From positions 1 through 43,478 of the forward strand of contig JAGRKE010000010.1 in the NCBI GenBank assembly GCA_020442385.1: a DNA stretch of 43,478 nucleotides, in the 5' to 3' direction. Both the position numbers and the translations under genes were made by a program. Of this stretch, positions 1 through 8,948 are shown piece after piece (positions within the stretch are counted from its first letter, which is position 1; the number at the start of each line of letters is the position of its first letter). The notes beneath the pieces were generated by a model. The model saw only the letters and a list, made by a program, of their open reading frames with translations. It did not search any database and was not told the DNA's origin. Source of the stretch: Alphaproteobacteria bacterium. GTDB lineage: Bacteria > Pseudomonadota > Alphaproteobacteria > Micavibrionales > Micavibrionaceae.

Positions 1-34
1 CACCACCATCTTCTCCCAAAAAATATCAATTTGA

Positions 35-220
35 CATATCCATAAACCCCTTCAATTGCAGCTTGATGGTGATCCGCAAAAAGCGGAAATATTTGCGGAA
101 AAATACGGCGCTTGGAACGATGCGCTTCAATATGCGGTTGATGAGCAAATGAAGCTAAAGCCAAAGCTCTACAGATATATTGAGCAACCCTTGCGCGATT
201 TTTTGCTTAATCATTCATAA
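35..220 (+). CDS. 3' end of an unrecognised gene (partial or frameshifted)
   Basis: An open frame ends at the TAA at 218-220 and reads like the C-terminus of a real soluble protein: charged, helical, with Tyr/Trp and motifs such as KLKPKLYRYIEQPLRDFLL. In this frame a TGA at 32-34 closes it upstream. The +3 frame to the left (from position 3) reads PPSSPKKYQFDISINPF, which also looks protein-like and would join it through a one-base shift near 50-58. The gene is therefore either cut by the window edge and frameshifted, or a short gene starting at TTG 56. I do not recognise the family. Confidence 0.35.
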   Translation, partial: HIHKPLQLQLDGDPQKAEIFAEKYGAWNDALQYAVDEQMKLKPKLYRYIEQPLRDFLLNHS

Positions 221-287
221 AGCCTGCTTTTTATTATAACGTATTAGGGCTATAAGTTTTGGATGATAAAGATTGCCAAGGAGCATT

Positions 288-1013
288 GTGCTAAAAGATC
301 ATTCCCATAGCCCGGAAGCCATAGCTGAGCGCCTGAGCGCCGGACCCAGGGCGCATTATTTGCGCGAATGGGTGTATGGCGGTATTGACGGTGTTGTCAC
401 CACCTTTGCGATTATCGCCGCCGTAATAGGCGCGGATTTATCCCCACTGATCGTTATTATTCTGGGGCTGGCCAATCTGGTTGGTGACGGGTTTTCTATG
501 GCCGCCGGAGCCTTCAGCAGCACAAAAGCGGATGTCGATAATTATATCCGCCTGCGCAAAATGGAAGCCTCTCACATCAAAAAACATCCCGAAGGCGAGC
601 GCGAAGAAACACGGCAAATTTTTGCAAGCAAAGGATTTGAAGGCGAAGAACTTGAGCAGATGATTGACATGATCTCTAAAGATCACGACATCTGGATTGA
701 GTTCATGCTGGCTGAGGAATACGGCCTTTCCAAACCGATCTACACGCCATTTAAGGCCGGATTAAACACCTTTTTAGCCTTTATTTTATGCGGCTCAGCC
801 CCCCTCATTCCTTATCTTCTGAACTTGCCCTCAACGCCATGGTGGGCGCTGGGTTTTTCCGCTCTGACCTTTTTCTTGATCGGCTCCATCAAATCCCTCT
901 GGTCGGTGCATTTATGGTGGCGCGAGGGCTTTGAAACCTTAATAATCGGCCTCACGGCCGCAGGGCTTGCCTACGGAATTGGCTATGTTCTGCAGGGTTG
1001 GATTCCATCTTAA
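288..1013 (+). CDS. VIT1/CCC1-family membrane transporter
   Basis: The protein resembles the VIT1/CCC1 (nodulin-21-like) family of iron/manganese transporters of the inner membrane. Residues about 27-75 form two hydrophobic helices with the family-like motifs GGIDGVVTTFAIIAA and GLANLVGDGFSMAAGAFSS. A charged cytoplasmic helical segment rich in Glu, Lys and Met follows at about 75-150, the region that binds metal in this family. Three more hydrophobic segments lie at about 155-240. I chose GTG 288 because AAGGAG (278-283) lies just before it; an in-frame TTG at 273 would add five residues but has no such site. The length of 241 aa fits bacterial members. Metal transport is family knowledge; the substrate is not shown by the sequence. 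Confidence 0.85.
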   Translation: MLKDHSHSPEAIAERLSAGPRAHYLREWVYGGIDGVVTTFAIIAAVIGADLSPLIVIILGLANLVGDGFSMAAGAFSSTKADVDNYIRLRKMEASHIKKHPEGEREETRQIFASKGFEGEELEQMIDMISKDHDIWIEFMLAEEYGLSKPIYTPFKAGLNTFLAFILCGSAPLIPYLLNLPSTPWWALGFSALTFFLIGSIKSLWSVHLWWREGFETLIIGLTAAGLAYGIGYVLQGWIPS

Positions 1014-1055
1014 GCAAAGCGTGCATATTCACGAATGTTCGAATTCTTTTAAAAA

Positions 1056-1069
1056 TTGACTTCCGTCAA
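1056..1069 (+). promoter_or_regulatory. FNR/FixK-type box upstream of ompW
   Basis: TTGACTTCCGTCAA is a perfect inverted repeat of the form TTGAC-N4-GTCAA, the half-sites used by FNR/FixK/FnrL regulators in alphaproteobacteria. Its centre is about 41 bp upstream of a point just after a -10-like CATACT (1092-1097), the spacing of a class II activated promoter. The OmpW start codon is at 1135. Confidence 0.55.
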
Positions 1070-1134
1070 TGTACGCATAGCCTGTGAGAACCATACTCCG
1101 TTCAAGTTTTAATATTCTACGAGAGGGCAAAGAA

Positions 1135-1776
1135 ATGAATACAGTCTCTAAATTGGCACTTTTAACAGGTGCCGCACTTACAGTTTTATCAACTCCAGCA
1201 ACGGCCGGTGATCTTGGCGATACATGGTCCAAGGAACGCTTTCAGATCCGTGGCCGTATTATTGACGTGATTGCCGATGGTGATGGCATGGTTAACGGCA
1301 CAGCTCTGAAAACAGACGTTGATAACGCGGTTGTTCCAGAAGTTGATGTCACCTATTTCTTCACCCCAAATATTGCCGCTGAATTGATTGCGGCAACGGC
1401 CGAGCACACTGTATCAGCCGGAACATCTACGCTTGGTGATACATGGATTTTACCGCCAACTCTGACTTTGCAATATCACTTCACGCCTGATCAGAAATTC
1501 AGCCCCTATGTTGGTGCGGGTTTGAACTATTCTTACTTCTACGGCGAAGATGATGCTGCCGGGTTCAACAATCTCGATGTTAAGGGCGGCGTTGGTTATG
1601 CCCTGCAGGCGGGTTTTGATTACTGGCTCTCTGACAATTGGGGGCTAAACTTGGATGTGAAATATATCGATCTTGAAGTGGATGCCACGGTTAATTCAGG
1701 CGTCACACCTCTGTCTGCCGATAATGTAGATCTGAATCCATGGATTCTCGGCGCAGGTGTGTCTTACAGATTTTAA
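1135..1776 (+). CDS. ompW: OmpW-family outer membrane protein
   Basis: A 213-aa outer-membrane beta-barrel of the OmpW family, which forms narrow 8-stranded barrels for small hydrophobic molecules. Residues 1 to about 23 are a signal peptide ending in STPATAG. Family features follow: RGRIIDVIADGDG at the first strand, PEVDVTYFFTPNIAAELIA, TWILPPTLTLQYHF, and the terminal strand NPWILGAGVSYRF ending in Phe, as outer-membrane proteins do. I chose ATG 1135 because GAGAGG (1121-1126) precedes it and the signal peptide starts there; an in-frame start at 1084 would put extra residues before the signal peptide. The upstream FNR/FixK-like box suggests oxygen-linked control, and ompW is known to be an FNR-controlled gene in enterobacteria. 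Confidence 0.92.
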   Translation: MNTVSKLALLTGAALTVLSTPATAGDLGDTWSKERFQIRGRIIDVIADGDGMVNGTALKTDVDNAVVPEVDVTYFFTPNIAAELIAATAEHTVSAGTSTLGDTWILPPTLTLQYHFTPDQKFSPYVGAGLNYSYFYGEDDAAGFNNLDVKGGVGYALQAGFDYWLSDNWGLNLDVKYIDLEVDATVNSGVTPLSADNVDLNPWILGAGVSYRF

Positions 1777-1810
1777 AAATCTCTTCCTTATGATTTTTAA
1801 AAAAAACTAT

Positions 1811-1841
1811 GGCCATGCCCCCTGAGGGGTGTGGCCTTTTT
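1811..1841. terminator. Bidirectional terminator between ompW and the minus-strand DUF4402 gene
   Basis: The arms GGCCATGCCCC and GGGGTGTGGCC pair over 11 bp (two G-T wobbles) around a CTGA loop at 1811-1836, followed by TTTTT on the plus strand. On the minus strand the same stem is followed by ATAG and a run of T (the A-run at about 1799-1807), so it can end both convergent genes. Confidence 0.85.
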
Positions 1842-1863
1842 ATCTGCCTATGGGGTAAAAACT

Positions 1864-2346
1864 CTACTGAAACACAACGGAAATTGTAAAAGAGCCGTTA
1901 TAAGTTCCTCCGGCTTGCGTACCGCCAACATTCAGGGTCGCACCGATCGGAACACTCACAAAAGGTGTCGTTCTGGTCGCGGTCGGTCCATTCGCATTGC
2001 TGATAATATTAAAGTCGGTCACGCTCATCGTTGACCCGCCATTATTGATCGCCGTTGTTGTCGGGCTTATTTGTATTTGCATCGGTTTATAGGGAAAACT
2101 TTGTGTGACAATACAGCGCGCACGCGTAGTCGGACCCAGCGCTGATACACAGCTTGATGTCATTGAGCCGTCTGGGCGCACCGTGACCGTTCCAGGTGTT
2201 CCGCAGGTCATAATCTGTCCATAAATCAGGTTATCAAAGCAATTTAAGGTCTGGGCATCCGCCCCTGAAGACAAAAGAGCCGCAACCGTTGCGGCAGAAA
2301 GCTTTATAAAAAGCGAAGCTGATCGTTTTGTTGTTCGTTTTGCCAT
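1864..2346 (-). CDS. DUF4402-type secreted subunit-like protein
   Basis: A 160-aa secreted protein. A basic N-terminus (MAKRTTKRSASLF) and hydrophobic core ending in SSGADA form a signal peptide of about 31 residues. The C-terminal part carries the DUF4402 hallmark VPIGATLNVGGTQ followed by AGGTYNGSFTISVVFQ, matching the two plus-strand proteins near 10.4 and 11.0 kb. Four Cys residues lie in the first half (NCFDNL, MTCGTP, SSCVSA, RARCIV), which those two lack. DUF4402 proteins are pilin-like Ig-fold subunits often found near chaperone-usher genes. This one stands alone, about 8 kb from that locus. Role as a minor or tip subunit is inference. Confidence 0.75.
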   Translation of the reverse strand: MAKRTTKRSASLFIKLSAATVAALLSSGADAQTLNCFDNLIYGQIMTCGTPGTVTVRPDGSMTSSCVSALGPTTRARCIVTQSFPYKPMQIQISPTTTAINNGGSTMSVTDFNIISNANGPTATRTTPFVSVPIGATLNVGGTQAGGTYNGSFTISVVFQ

Positions 2347-2704
2347 GAAAACCCTTGATTTAACTACATTTTACTCGCGCGGAAACATCCGATTTTATAG
2401 TGATAACAATATCATAAAGTCAAGCATCTCCGCTTGGAACACGTAGCCGATATATTTCATTAAACGCACACTATAATATGGTTTCATACCTGACACAAAA
2501 AATACAATCCTGCTTGTTCTTTTTTTTGAAATGAAATACAATATCGCAATTAAATACGCTCCTAGTTACTGATTTCACTATAAAATCTTCGTTTTTTCAA
2601 TTTCATAAAATTCTATCCTTTATTATCTTTTTCTTCATCATTTTGTCTTACGATTGTAGTCAAGAATAAGAATAATGCGGGACATCAAAGAGGGTTAATT
2701 AATC
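2347..2704. other. AT-rich intergenic region between divergent DUF4402 and RTX genes
   Basis: A 358-bp stretch with no convincing gene. It must hold the divergent promoters of both flanking genes. It is rich in A/T, with a pyrimidine-rich tract at about 2575-2650. I found no convincing sigma70 pair, no sigma54 (GG-N10-GC) element and no strong inverted repeat. The RTX gene has an AGAGGG ribosome site about 10 bases before its ATG. Confidence 0.6.
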
Positions 2705-5700
2705 ATGAGCCGTTTTCTTCTTGAAATAGGAGCGACAACACTTTTCAGCGGTGGCAATGCGCCAACGCTTCAAATTTTAATTGGCGGAAGTGTTCTGTCC
2801 TCTGTGAGCATGGCAGTGGGTGCCACGGCTTATAAGTTTGAGCTGGATTTTTCCGGCAGCTATCCCTCTTCTTTAAATTTCCGTTTTGACTCGGCATCTG
2901 GTGATCCTGGTGATTCCATCACCTTTAGTGAGGTCAAAATCAACGGCCAACCTTTTGATATCGGCAATTATCTAAACACGGTTGTTCTGGCAAAAGGACA
3001 AACCGCCGTTGTTGATGTTCCGTCCGTGCAATATCTATTCGGACAGGTAGAACCCAGCGATGCCTCTTTGGGCACACCGACAATTTACGGCACATCGGGC
3101 GATGATGCTTTTATCGGCGGCACATCAGGCGATGATGTTATTGATGCAATGGACGGGAATGACCTTGTTATCGGTTTTGCAGGTAATGACGGCGTTCTTG
3201 GCGGCGCAGGCAACGACCAAATTTTCACGCTTGAAGGCGATGATATCGTCTTGGGCGGAACTGGCGATGACCTTATTATCGGCGGCAGCGGCAATGATGA
3301 ACTATACGGTCAGGCTGACAATGACATACTTGTCGGTGAAGACGGTGATGACATCCTCAATGGGGGCAGCGGAGATGACGGTCTGTTTGGCGATGCCGGT
3401 AGCGATACGCTGTTCGGCGGGACTGGTAATGATACGCTGGGCGGCGGGGCAGATGATGACGTGCTGCACGGTGAAGATGGTGATGACATTCTGATCGGCA
3501 ATGACGGCAACGATACGCTGTTCGGCGGTAATGATAACGATCAGCTTTTCGGTGATACCGGCGATGATTATATCGAAGGCAATGATGGCGACGATATTGT
3601 CGATGGCGGCGACGGCGCGGATGAGCTGTACGGCGACAATGGCAACGACCAAATTTTTGGCGGCGACGGCAATGATATTATCGATGGTGGCGCGGATGAC
3701 GATTTAATTTCCGGCGATGACGGCGCGGATACAATTGACGGCGGCACCGGCGCAGATACAATTCTAGGCGGCGCGGGCGCGGATACAATTGACGGCGGCA
3801 CCGGCAATGACATTTTGCACGGCCACAGTTTGGATGCCGAGACCATTTCAGCCATTCTTTATGCCAATCCGAATGTTGTGTATTCGCAGGAAACAGGCAG
3901 CTTTTACCAATTTGTAAATGCAAACATAAATTACGCAGCGGCCATCACGGCAGCAACAGGCAGCACGCTCAACGGCTTGGCCGGACATCTTGTGACCATC
4001 ACATCCGATGCTGAGAACACGTTTGTCTCATCCCTTATGAATGATGATGCCTGGACGGCCGGTGCCGATATCGCACAAGACGGCACATGGCAATGGAATG
4101 CCGGACTGGAAAGCGGCGTTCAGTTCAGCAACATTAGCGGCACAGCTGTCAATAACATGTATGAAGGCTGGGACGCTGGCCAACCGCAGAACAATACTGA
4201 ATATAACGCAATTCTTTACACAACCGGCGTATGGCACGACTGGGCCGACACCTCAACCCATTCTTACGTCATCGAATGGGAATCAGGTCTGATGAGCGAT
4301 GATGGCGCAGCAGATACGATTTCAGGCGGCGCGGGCGATGATATGATCTACGGCTATGACGGGGATGATATCCTGAGCGGCGATGCCGATAACGATGTCA
4401 TTTTCGGCGGCGCCGGTAGTGATACAATCAATGGCGGAACCGGCAATGACGTGCTCTTTGCTTATGACGGAACAGTACAAATTGGAGCTGGTGGTAGCGC
4501 GGGTGCAACCGTTACAATACTGAGCGAAAATTTTAGTTCAAACGCTGGTGTGTTTTCATATTCTGATGGCGGCTTCGGCGGCTCAGACGGTGCAAACGTC
4601 GATGTAACCGGCACGCGCATCACAACTGACGGCAACACGGCCAACGGCGCTCTACAAGTTTATATTGACGGACAAAATAACAACTCTTTCACAAATGCTT
4701 CAGGCTCCTGGGATGCTTCCGTTTCTCATACAGCCGATCTGACAAATGTTCAAATCACATTCTCCTACCGCCATATTCTTGATAGCGCAAACGATAGCGG
4801 TGAGGATTCCCAAGTTTGGTTCGAATTTAACGGCGTAACATATGATGCATCTGGCGGTAACAGCTTCGTCCATGAGCATCAGGGCGCAAACGGCGGCGGG
4901 CCGGATGATGATACAGGCTGGGTTACAGTCACAATCGATTTGCCGGATTTAACCGCCAATACAACTTATAATCTCTCGCTTGGTATTTTGCATACGGGTG
5001 CCAACCGTAGTAACGAAGACGCGGAAGTGCGTTTTGATGATATTACAATCACAGGCGATGAGCCCGCAACTGGCGGCCCGGCAACAACCAACACCGCGGA
5101 TATCGGCGAAACAAACGTCGTAAACGGCGGCGATGGTAATGATATAATCTACGGCAGCTCTGGAACCGATACTCTCAATGGCGATGCGGGCGCTGATACA
5201 ATTTACTCTGCATCAGCAAACGAAGCCTGGGATGCACTTGTCCAGTCAATTCTTGATAACAATTCGGGCATTGTCTACAGCGCAGAAACCAACAGTTTTT
5301 ATCAGCACGTAACAACGAATACAGAATGGATTGCTGCCAATGCGGCCGCAAACGCCTCAACCTTAACAGGATTGAGCGCCAACGGCCATCTTGCGACCAT
5401 TACATCTCAAGCTGAGAATGATTTCATCTTTAGCTTCGCAGGCGGGAATCGCTTGTGGATCGGCGGTACAGATGTTTCTAGCGAAGGAACCTGGTCCTGG
5501 GTGAATGGCGAAGACGCCGGATTGCAATTCTGGTCCGGCGGTGCGGGCGGTAGCGCAACAAACGGCCACTACAGCAACTGGCTGTCTGGTGCAGGCGAGC
5601 CCTCCAACGGAGATAGCGCTTGGGACTACACAGAATACCGCGTTGATGGCGCTTGGTGGAGTAATGCGACAACCAGAGCGATTCACTACATCGTTGAATG

Positions 5701-6073
5701 GGATGCCAGCGAGCTGCTCTCCAGTGTTGATGTTACAACGATCAACGGCGGTACGGGCGCGGATACGCTCTACGGCAATGACGGGATTGATATTTTTGAT
5801 TTTGATACCACCGATGCCGTCGATACGATTGAAAATTTCTCAGCAACCGGGCGCGATGCCATTGATATTAGCGATATCTTGAGCGGTTATGATTATCTGA
5901 CCGACAATATTAATGACTTTGTTCAGCTCACCGAGTCAGGCGGAAACACAACAATTTCCGTGGATGCAAACGGTGCAGCCGGCGGTTCAAGCTATACCGA
6001 TATTGCAGTTCTGAACGGTGTTACAGGTCTTGATTTATATCAGATGATTTCTGCTGATAACTTGATCGTTTAG
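2705..6073 (+). CDS. RTX (hemolysin-type repeat) protein with two C-type-lectin-like domains
   Basis: A 1122-aa, very acidic, nearly Cys-free protein with the architecture of a type I secreted adhesin. Residues 1-120 form a beta-rich domain reminiscent of calcium-dependent xylan-binding modules. Residues about 133-372 are tandem GGxGxDxL/I calcium-binding nonapeptides. A C-type-lectin-like domain follows at about 385-527 ([20 protein letters not shown], a QPQN calcium-site-like motif, IEWE), then a short RTX block at 530-590. A jelly-roll-like domain lies at about 600-786, more RTX at 802-836, and a second lectin-like domain at about 840-1000 ([24 protein letters not shown]). The C-terminal ~110 residues resemble the type I secretion target domain, and there is no signal peptide. 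No ABC/MFP/TolC exporter lies in the window, so the secretion partner is elsewhere. Lectin ligand unknown. Confidence 0.88.
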   Translation: MSRFLLEIGATTLFSGGNAPTLQILIGGSVLSSVSMAVGATAYKFELDFSGSYPSSLNFRFDSASGDPGDSITFSEVKINGQPFDIGNYLNTVVLAKGQTAVVDVPSVQYLFGQVEPSDASLGTPTIYGTSGDDAFIGGTSGDDVIDAMDGNDLVIGFAGNDGVLGGAGNDQIFTLEGDDIVLGGTGDDLIIGGSGNDELYGQADNDILVGEDGDDILNGGSGDDGLFGDAGSDTLFGGTGNDTLGGGADDDVLHGEDGDDILIGNDGNDTLFGGNDNDQLFGDTGDDYIEGNDGDDIVDGGDGADELYGDNGNDQIFGGDGNDIIDGGADDDLISGDDGADTIDGGTGADTILGGAGADTIDGGTGNDILHGHSLDAETISAILYANPNVVYSQETGSFYQFVNANINYAAAITAATGSTLNGLAGHLVTITSDAENTFVSSLMNDDAWTAGADIAQDGTWQWNAGLESGVQFSNISGTAVNNMYEGWDAGQPQNNTEYNAILYTTGVWHDWADTSTHSYVIEWESGLMSDDGAADTISGGAGDDMIYGYDGDDILSGDADNDVIFGGAGSDTINGGTGNDVLFAYDGTVQIGAGGSAGATVTILSENFSSNAGVFSYSDGGFGGSDGANVDVTGTRITTDGNTANGALQVYIDGQNNNSFTNASGSWDASVSHTADLTNVQITFSYRHILDSANDSGEDSQVWFEFNGVTYDASGGNSFVHEHQGANGGGPDDDTGWVTVTIDLPDLTANTTYNLSLGILHTGANRSNEDAEVRFDDITITGDEPATGGPATTNTADIGETNVVNGGDGNDIIYGSSGTDTLNGDAGADTIYSASANEAWDALVQSILDNNSGIVYSAETNSFYQHVTTNTEWIAANAAANASTLTGLSANGHLATITSQAENDFIFSFAGGNRLWIGGTDVSSEGTWSWVNGEDAGLQFWSGGAGGSATNGHYSNWLSGAGEPSNGDSAWDYTEYRVDGAWWSNATTRAIHYIVEWDASELLSSVDVTTINGGTGADTLYGNDGIDIFDFDTTDAVDTIENFSATGRDAIDISDILSGYDYLTDNINDFVQLTESGGNTTISVDANGAAGGSSYTDIAVLNGVTGLDLYQMISADNLIV
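3101..3822 (+). repeat. RTX nonapeptide-coding repeat array
   Basis: The DNA codes for back-to-back GGxGxDxL/I nonapeptides with a 27-bp period. The end of the array holds an exact 30-bp direct repeat (3722-3751 and 3776-3805, offset 54 bp, two nonapeptides), showing recent unit duplication. Smaller RTX blocks recur at about 4291-4460, 5109-5210 and 5739-5800. Confidence 0.9.
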
Positions 6074-6091
6074 GCTTAAGAACAAGCGTTT

Positions 6092-6355
6092 TTACTCCAG
6101 CGCCGCGTTTTCAGAAAGCTCGAAAGGTTTTACATCCTTTTTGTCCTTCTCATCATCCTGTGTCAAATCCGCAGAATTCAACAAGCCGCAGCATTTCTCG
6201 TTTTCTTTACACGCTTTGACCAGATCATATTGCGGACCGCACTGTACAATTTTCACGCGGATTCCCAAGACAGCCTCCATCGCCATCGCAGAGGACGGGA
6301 CGGCAAAAGAAAGGACAAAAACGAGAAGCGCAAACATGTGCATCAACCGATTCAT
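6092..6355 (-). CDS. Small secreted protein of unknown function
   Basis: An 87-aa protein on the minus strand. Residues 1 to about 24 (MNRLMHMFALLVFVLSF then AVPSSAMAM) are a clear signal peptide with an Ala-x-Ala site. The mature part has four Cys (QCGPQ, KACKE and KCCGLL), which could form two disulphides, then an acidic/basic tail (DDEKDKKDVKPFE). I chose ATG 6355; a TTG at 6367 would add four residues. It lies between the convergent RTX and sulfotransferase genes and could be co-transcribed with the latter. I do not recognise the family. Confidence 0.55.
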   Translation of the reverse strand: MNRLMHMFALLVFVLSFAVPSSAMAMEAVLGIRVKIVQCGPQYDLVKACKENEKCCGLLNSADLTQDDEKDKKDVKPFELSENAALE

Positions 6356-6456
6356 AACGACCTGCAACTTTTTTAAGTTATGGATTGTATCGGTCTTAGA
6401 ATAACCACCGCGAAAAGTCTAGAAAATCTGCAGCTTTGAACGCTCTTGCATGTCTG

Positions 6457-8838
6457 TTATAAATCTAAAAACGCCTTGGCCGGACCTTTTTCAAGGCCTT
6501 TAATGAGGGGCTGCAATTCCTCGGAATAGCGCTCCCACGCGCGCACAGAGGTTTTATAAACGGGCTTGATCACCTGCATCTTAGAGGCTGTTAAAACCGC
6601 TCTCTTCTGTTTATGCGGCTCAAGACACGCATCGTCCCATGGCATGTCTATATACGCGATCAACTTGCGCGCTTGGGGTTCAAGCTCACCGACTGTGTCT
6701 TCATAATCAATCTCAATAAAGCGATCGCCTAAAACCTCGCGCCAATGCTCCATGAGCCCAAGATATAAATTGTAGTAATCAGCCAGCTCTTCAAGCGTGT
6801 AAGACCAATATTGACCGCGGGCAAAAATCTGCTTGTAACAAGACAGGCACGTATCAATCGGATTGCGGCGGCAATGAATAATCTTTGCGCCGGGCAAAAT
6901 AGAGACCATTTTACCAAGGCTTGTGAAGTTCCCCGGCATTTTGTCAGTAATGCGTTTGGCCGCACCGCCCTTATCCAGCTTTTTAATTTGATCAATATAC
7001 CACTGCCCTTGCTTGGCGCAATTTTCGGGATTGAGGGGACCGAACTGTAAATCCAGCATGCTGATTTCCATCAACTCTCCTGCGCCGTGAATATCCGGAT
7101 GCGAGGAAATGAGCTGCTCAGTCAGCGTCGTGCCCGAGCGCGGCATACCAATAATAAAGACCGGCAGATCGGATTCAAAACCCTGCCCCTCCAACTCCTT
7201 CAAACGCTCCGCAGAAAAATTTTTCTTAATATTTTCAAAGCTTTGTTCTTGCTGCACGCTGTCATACGGAATTTGCTGGCGCTTAAAATCATTGCCCTTC
7301 TTGAGATGCTCGAACGCCTTTTTGTAATCGCCTATATTCTCATAGGCGGTGAACAAAGCGAAATTCAAAATGCTGGCTTGGTCGAGACCATAATGCTCGA
7401 CATTCTTTTCCAACTCGACCATTTTTTTGAAGTCTTCATCCTCGGCCGTAAATTTTTTGGTCTTGCTGAGTGTGTGATAAATTGCCGGCATGTCTGCGCA
7501 ATGCTCGCGGATTTTATCGACATAGATTTTTGCCTCTTCCACCTCTCCCAGCGTCAGATGAAGCTCAGCCAGAGACAATAAGGCCGTCGGTAAATCAGGC
7601 TTCATCTCCAGCGCTTTGAGGAAATAACTCTTGGCCTCTTCAACCCTGTTAGCGATGTGACAAATGCTACCCTTGCGCAAATAGGCTTCGGGCATTTCCG
7701 GGTTCATCTCCACGGCTTTATCAATAGCCTCGAGCGCTTCTTCGATCTTGTTTCCGCGCTCCAGCACATTCGACAGGCGGATATAAACGCGCGGGGAATC
7801 AGGCTCGAGCTTGCGCGCCTTTTCTAGCTCAATTTCCGCATCAGCATAACGGTCCTGCATGAACAAAACATCGGCCAGCTCCGCATGAATTTCCGCTGAT
7901 TCAGGATCAAGCACGGCCGCCTTTTCAATTGCTTTTTGCGCCTCTTCCATACGGCCGATTGAGCGGTAGGCAATGCTCAAATTCATCAAGCCCTGACTGT
8001 AATCGGGACGATAAGACAGCGCGACGCGCGCCTCTTGTATCGCTTCTTCAAAGCGGTTTTGACGAATGAGCGTGATACACAGATTATTATGCGCCTCAAC
8101 ATAATCAGGCTGTTGCATAATCGCTTTGCGATACCATTCTTCCGCTTCTTTTGTTTCGCCCAAATCTAGCAGAGCATTGGCCAGATTATTCATAGACTGC
8201 GCATGGTTTGGATCAAGCTCCAGCGCCTTGCGGCACTTCTGCTCGGCCGCTTCCAATTGCCCCATATCGCGCAAAACATTGCCCAAATTGTTCCAGGCAA
8301 ACGCAAAATTCGGATCAAGCTCCAGCGCTTTCTCCCATGCTTGCGCCGCCTCTTCCAAACGCCCCAGCTTCACAATAGCCGTGCCGAGATTAAGCCATGC
8401 TTCGGCCGAACCCGGATCTTTCTCAATGCCTGCGCGCGCGGCCTCTTCGGCCTCTTCATACCGCCCAGCCAGCCAGAGCGTATGTGATTTATTCCAAAAG
8501 CTGTTACCGTAAGCCGCATCAATTTCAACCGCCTTATCATAGGCATTGATCGCATCATCCAGCCGCCCCGTCTCATTGAGCAAAATGCCGTAATTACACC
8601 ACCATTCAGCGGCCGCATCCTCAGCTTCGACAGCTTTTTCAACATGCTCAAGCGCGCCTTGAATATTGCCCATGAAATAGCGCGCCAGACCCAGCATATA
8701 ATGTGAATTGTGATGATCGGGCTGCGCTGTCAAAATATCCTGCAAAACCATTTCCGCCACGCGGTAATTCCCGTGCTGCATATGGCCAATAGCAATATTA
8801 ACCGCCTCTTCCAGAGTAACTTCTTTTTCTTCGAGCAT
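6457..8838 (-). CDS. TPR-repeat sulfotransferase
   Basis: A 793-aa soluble fusion. Residues about 10-450 are tandem tetratricopeptide repeats with the usual W-LG-Y-G-A-F-A-P spacing (for example AWNNLGNVLRDMGQLEAAEQ). Residues about 555-790 are a sulfotransferase domain: FIIGMPRSGTTLTEQLISS is the 5'-phosphosulfate loop that binds PAPS, and AKIIHCRRNPIDTCLSCYKQ is the 3'-phosphate motif. In this family the sulfuryl group of PAPS goes to a protein or sugar hydroxyl, and the TPR part is thought to recognise the acceptor. Acceptor not identifiable here. The gene is divergent from the SET-like gene across a 110-bp gap. I see no signal peptide, so it should act in the cytoplasm. Confidence 0.9.
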   Translation of the reverse strand: MLEEKEVTLEEAVNIAIGHMQHGNYRVAEMVLQDILTAQPDHHNSHYMLGLARYFMGNIQGALEHVEKAVEAEDAAAEWWCNYGILLNETGRLDDAINAYDKAVEIDAAYGNSFWNKSHTLWLAGRYEEAEEAARAGIEKDPGSAEAWLNLGTAIVKLGRLEEAAQAWEKALELDPNFAFAWNNLGNVLRDMGQLEAAEQKCRKALELDPNHAQSMNNLANALLDLGETKEAEEWYRKAIMQQPDYVEAHNNLCITLIRQNRFEEAIQEARVALSYRPDYSQGLMNLSIAYRSIGRMEEAQKAIEKAAVLDPESAEIHAELADVLFMQDRYADAEIELEKARKLEPDSPRVYIRLSNVLERGNKIEEALEAIDKAVEMNPEMPEAYLRKGSICHIANRVEEAKSYFLKALEMKPDLPTALLSLAELHLTLGEVEEAKIYVDKIREHCADMPAIYHTLSKTKKFTAEDEDFKKMVELEKNVEHYGLDQASILNFALFTAYENIGDYKKAFEHLKKGNDFKRQQIPYDSVQQEQSFENIKKNFSAERLKELEGQGFESDLPVFIIGMPRSGTTLTEQLISSHPDIHGAGELMEISMLDLQFGPLNPENCAKQGQWYIDQIKKLDKGGAAKRITDKMPGNFTSLGKMVSILPGAKIIHCRRNPIDTCLSCYKQIFARGQYWSYTLEELADYYNLYLGLMEHWREVLGDRFIEIDYEDTVGELEPQARKLIAYIDMPWDDACLEPHKQKRAVLTASKMQVIKPVYKTSVRAWERYSEELQPLIKGLEKGPAKAFLDL

Positions 8839-8948
8839 CTTTTACGCGCAATCCATATATAGTAATTAAGAATAATGTAGCTCATATTAGACAAAAGCCC
8901 TGCAAAGTAAACTGGACTTGCACGGCTCAATCTTTAAAGTTTGAAACC

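Noticed and set aside
3060..3855. Long open frames on both strands across the RTX array
   Set aside because: They are shadows caused by the 27-bp repeat, with low-complexity translations and no ribosome sites.
6064..6096. Terminator after the RTX gene
   Set aside because: Only a 4-bp GCTT/AAGC stem before the T-run; too weak to call.
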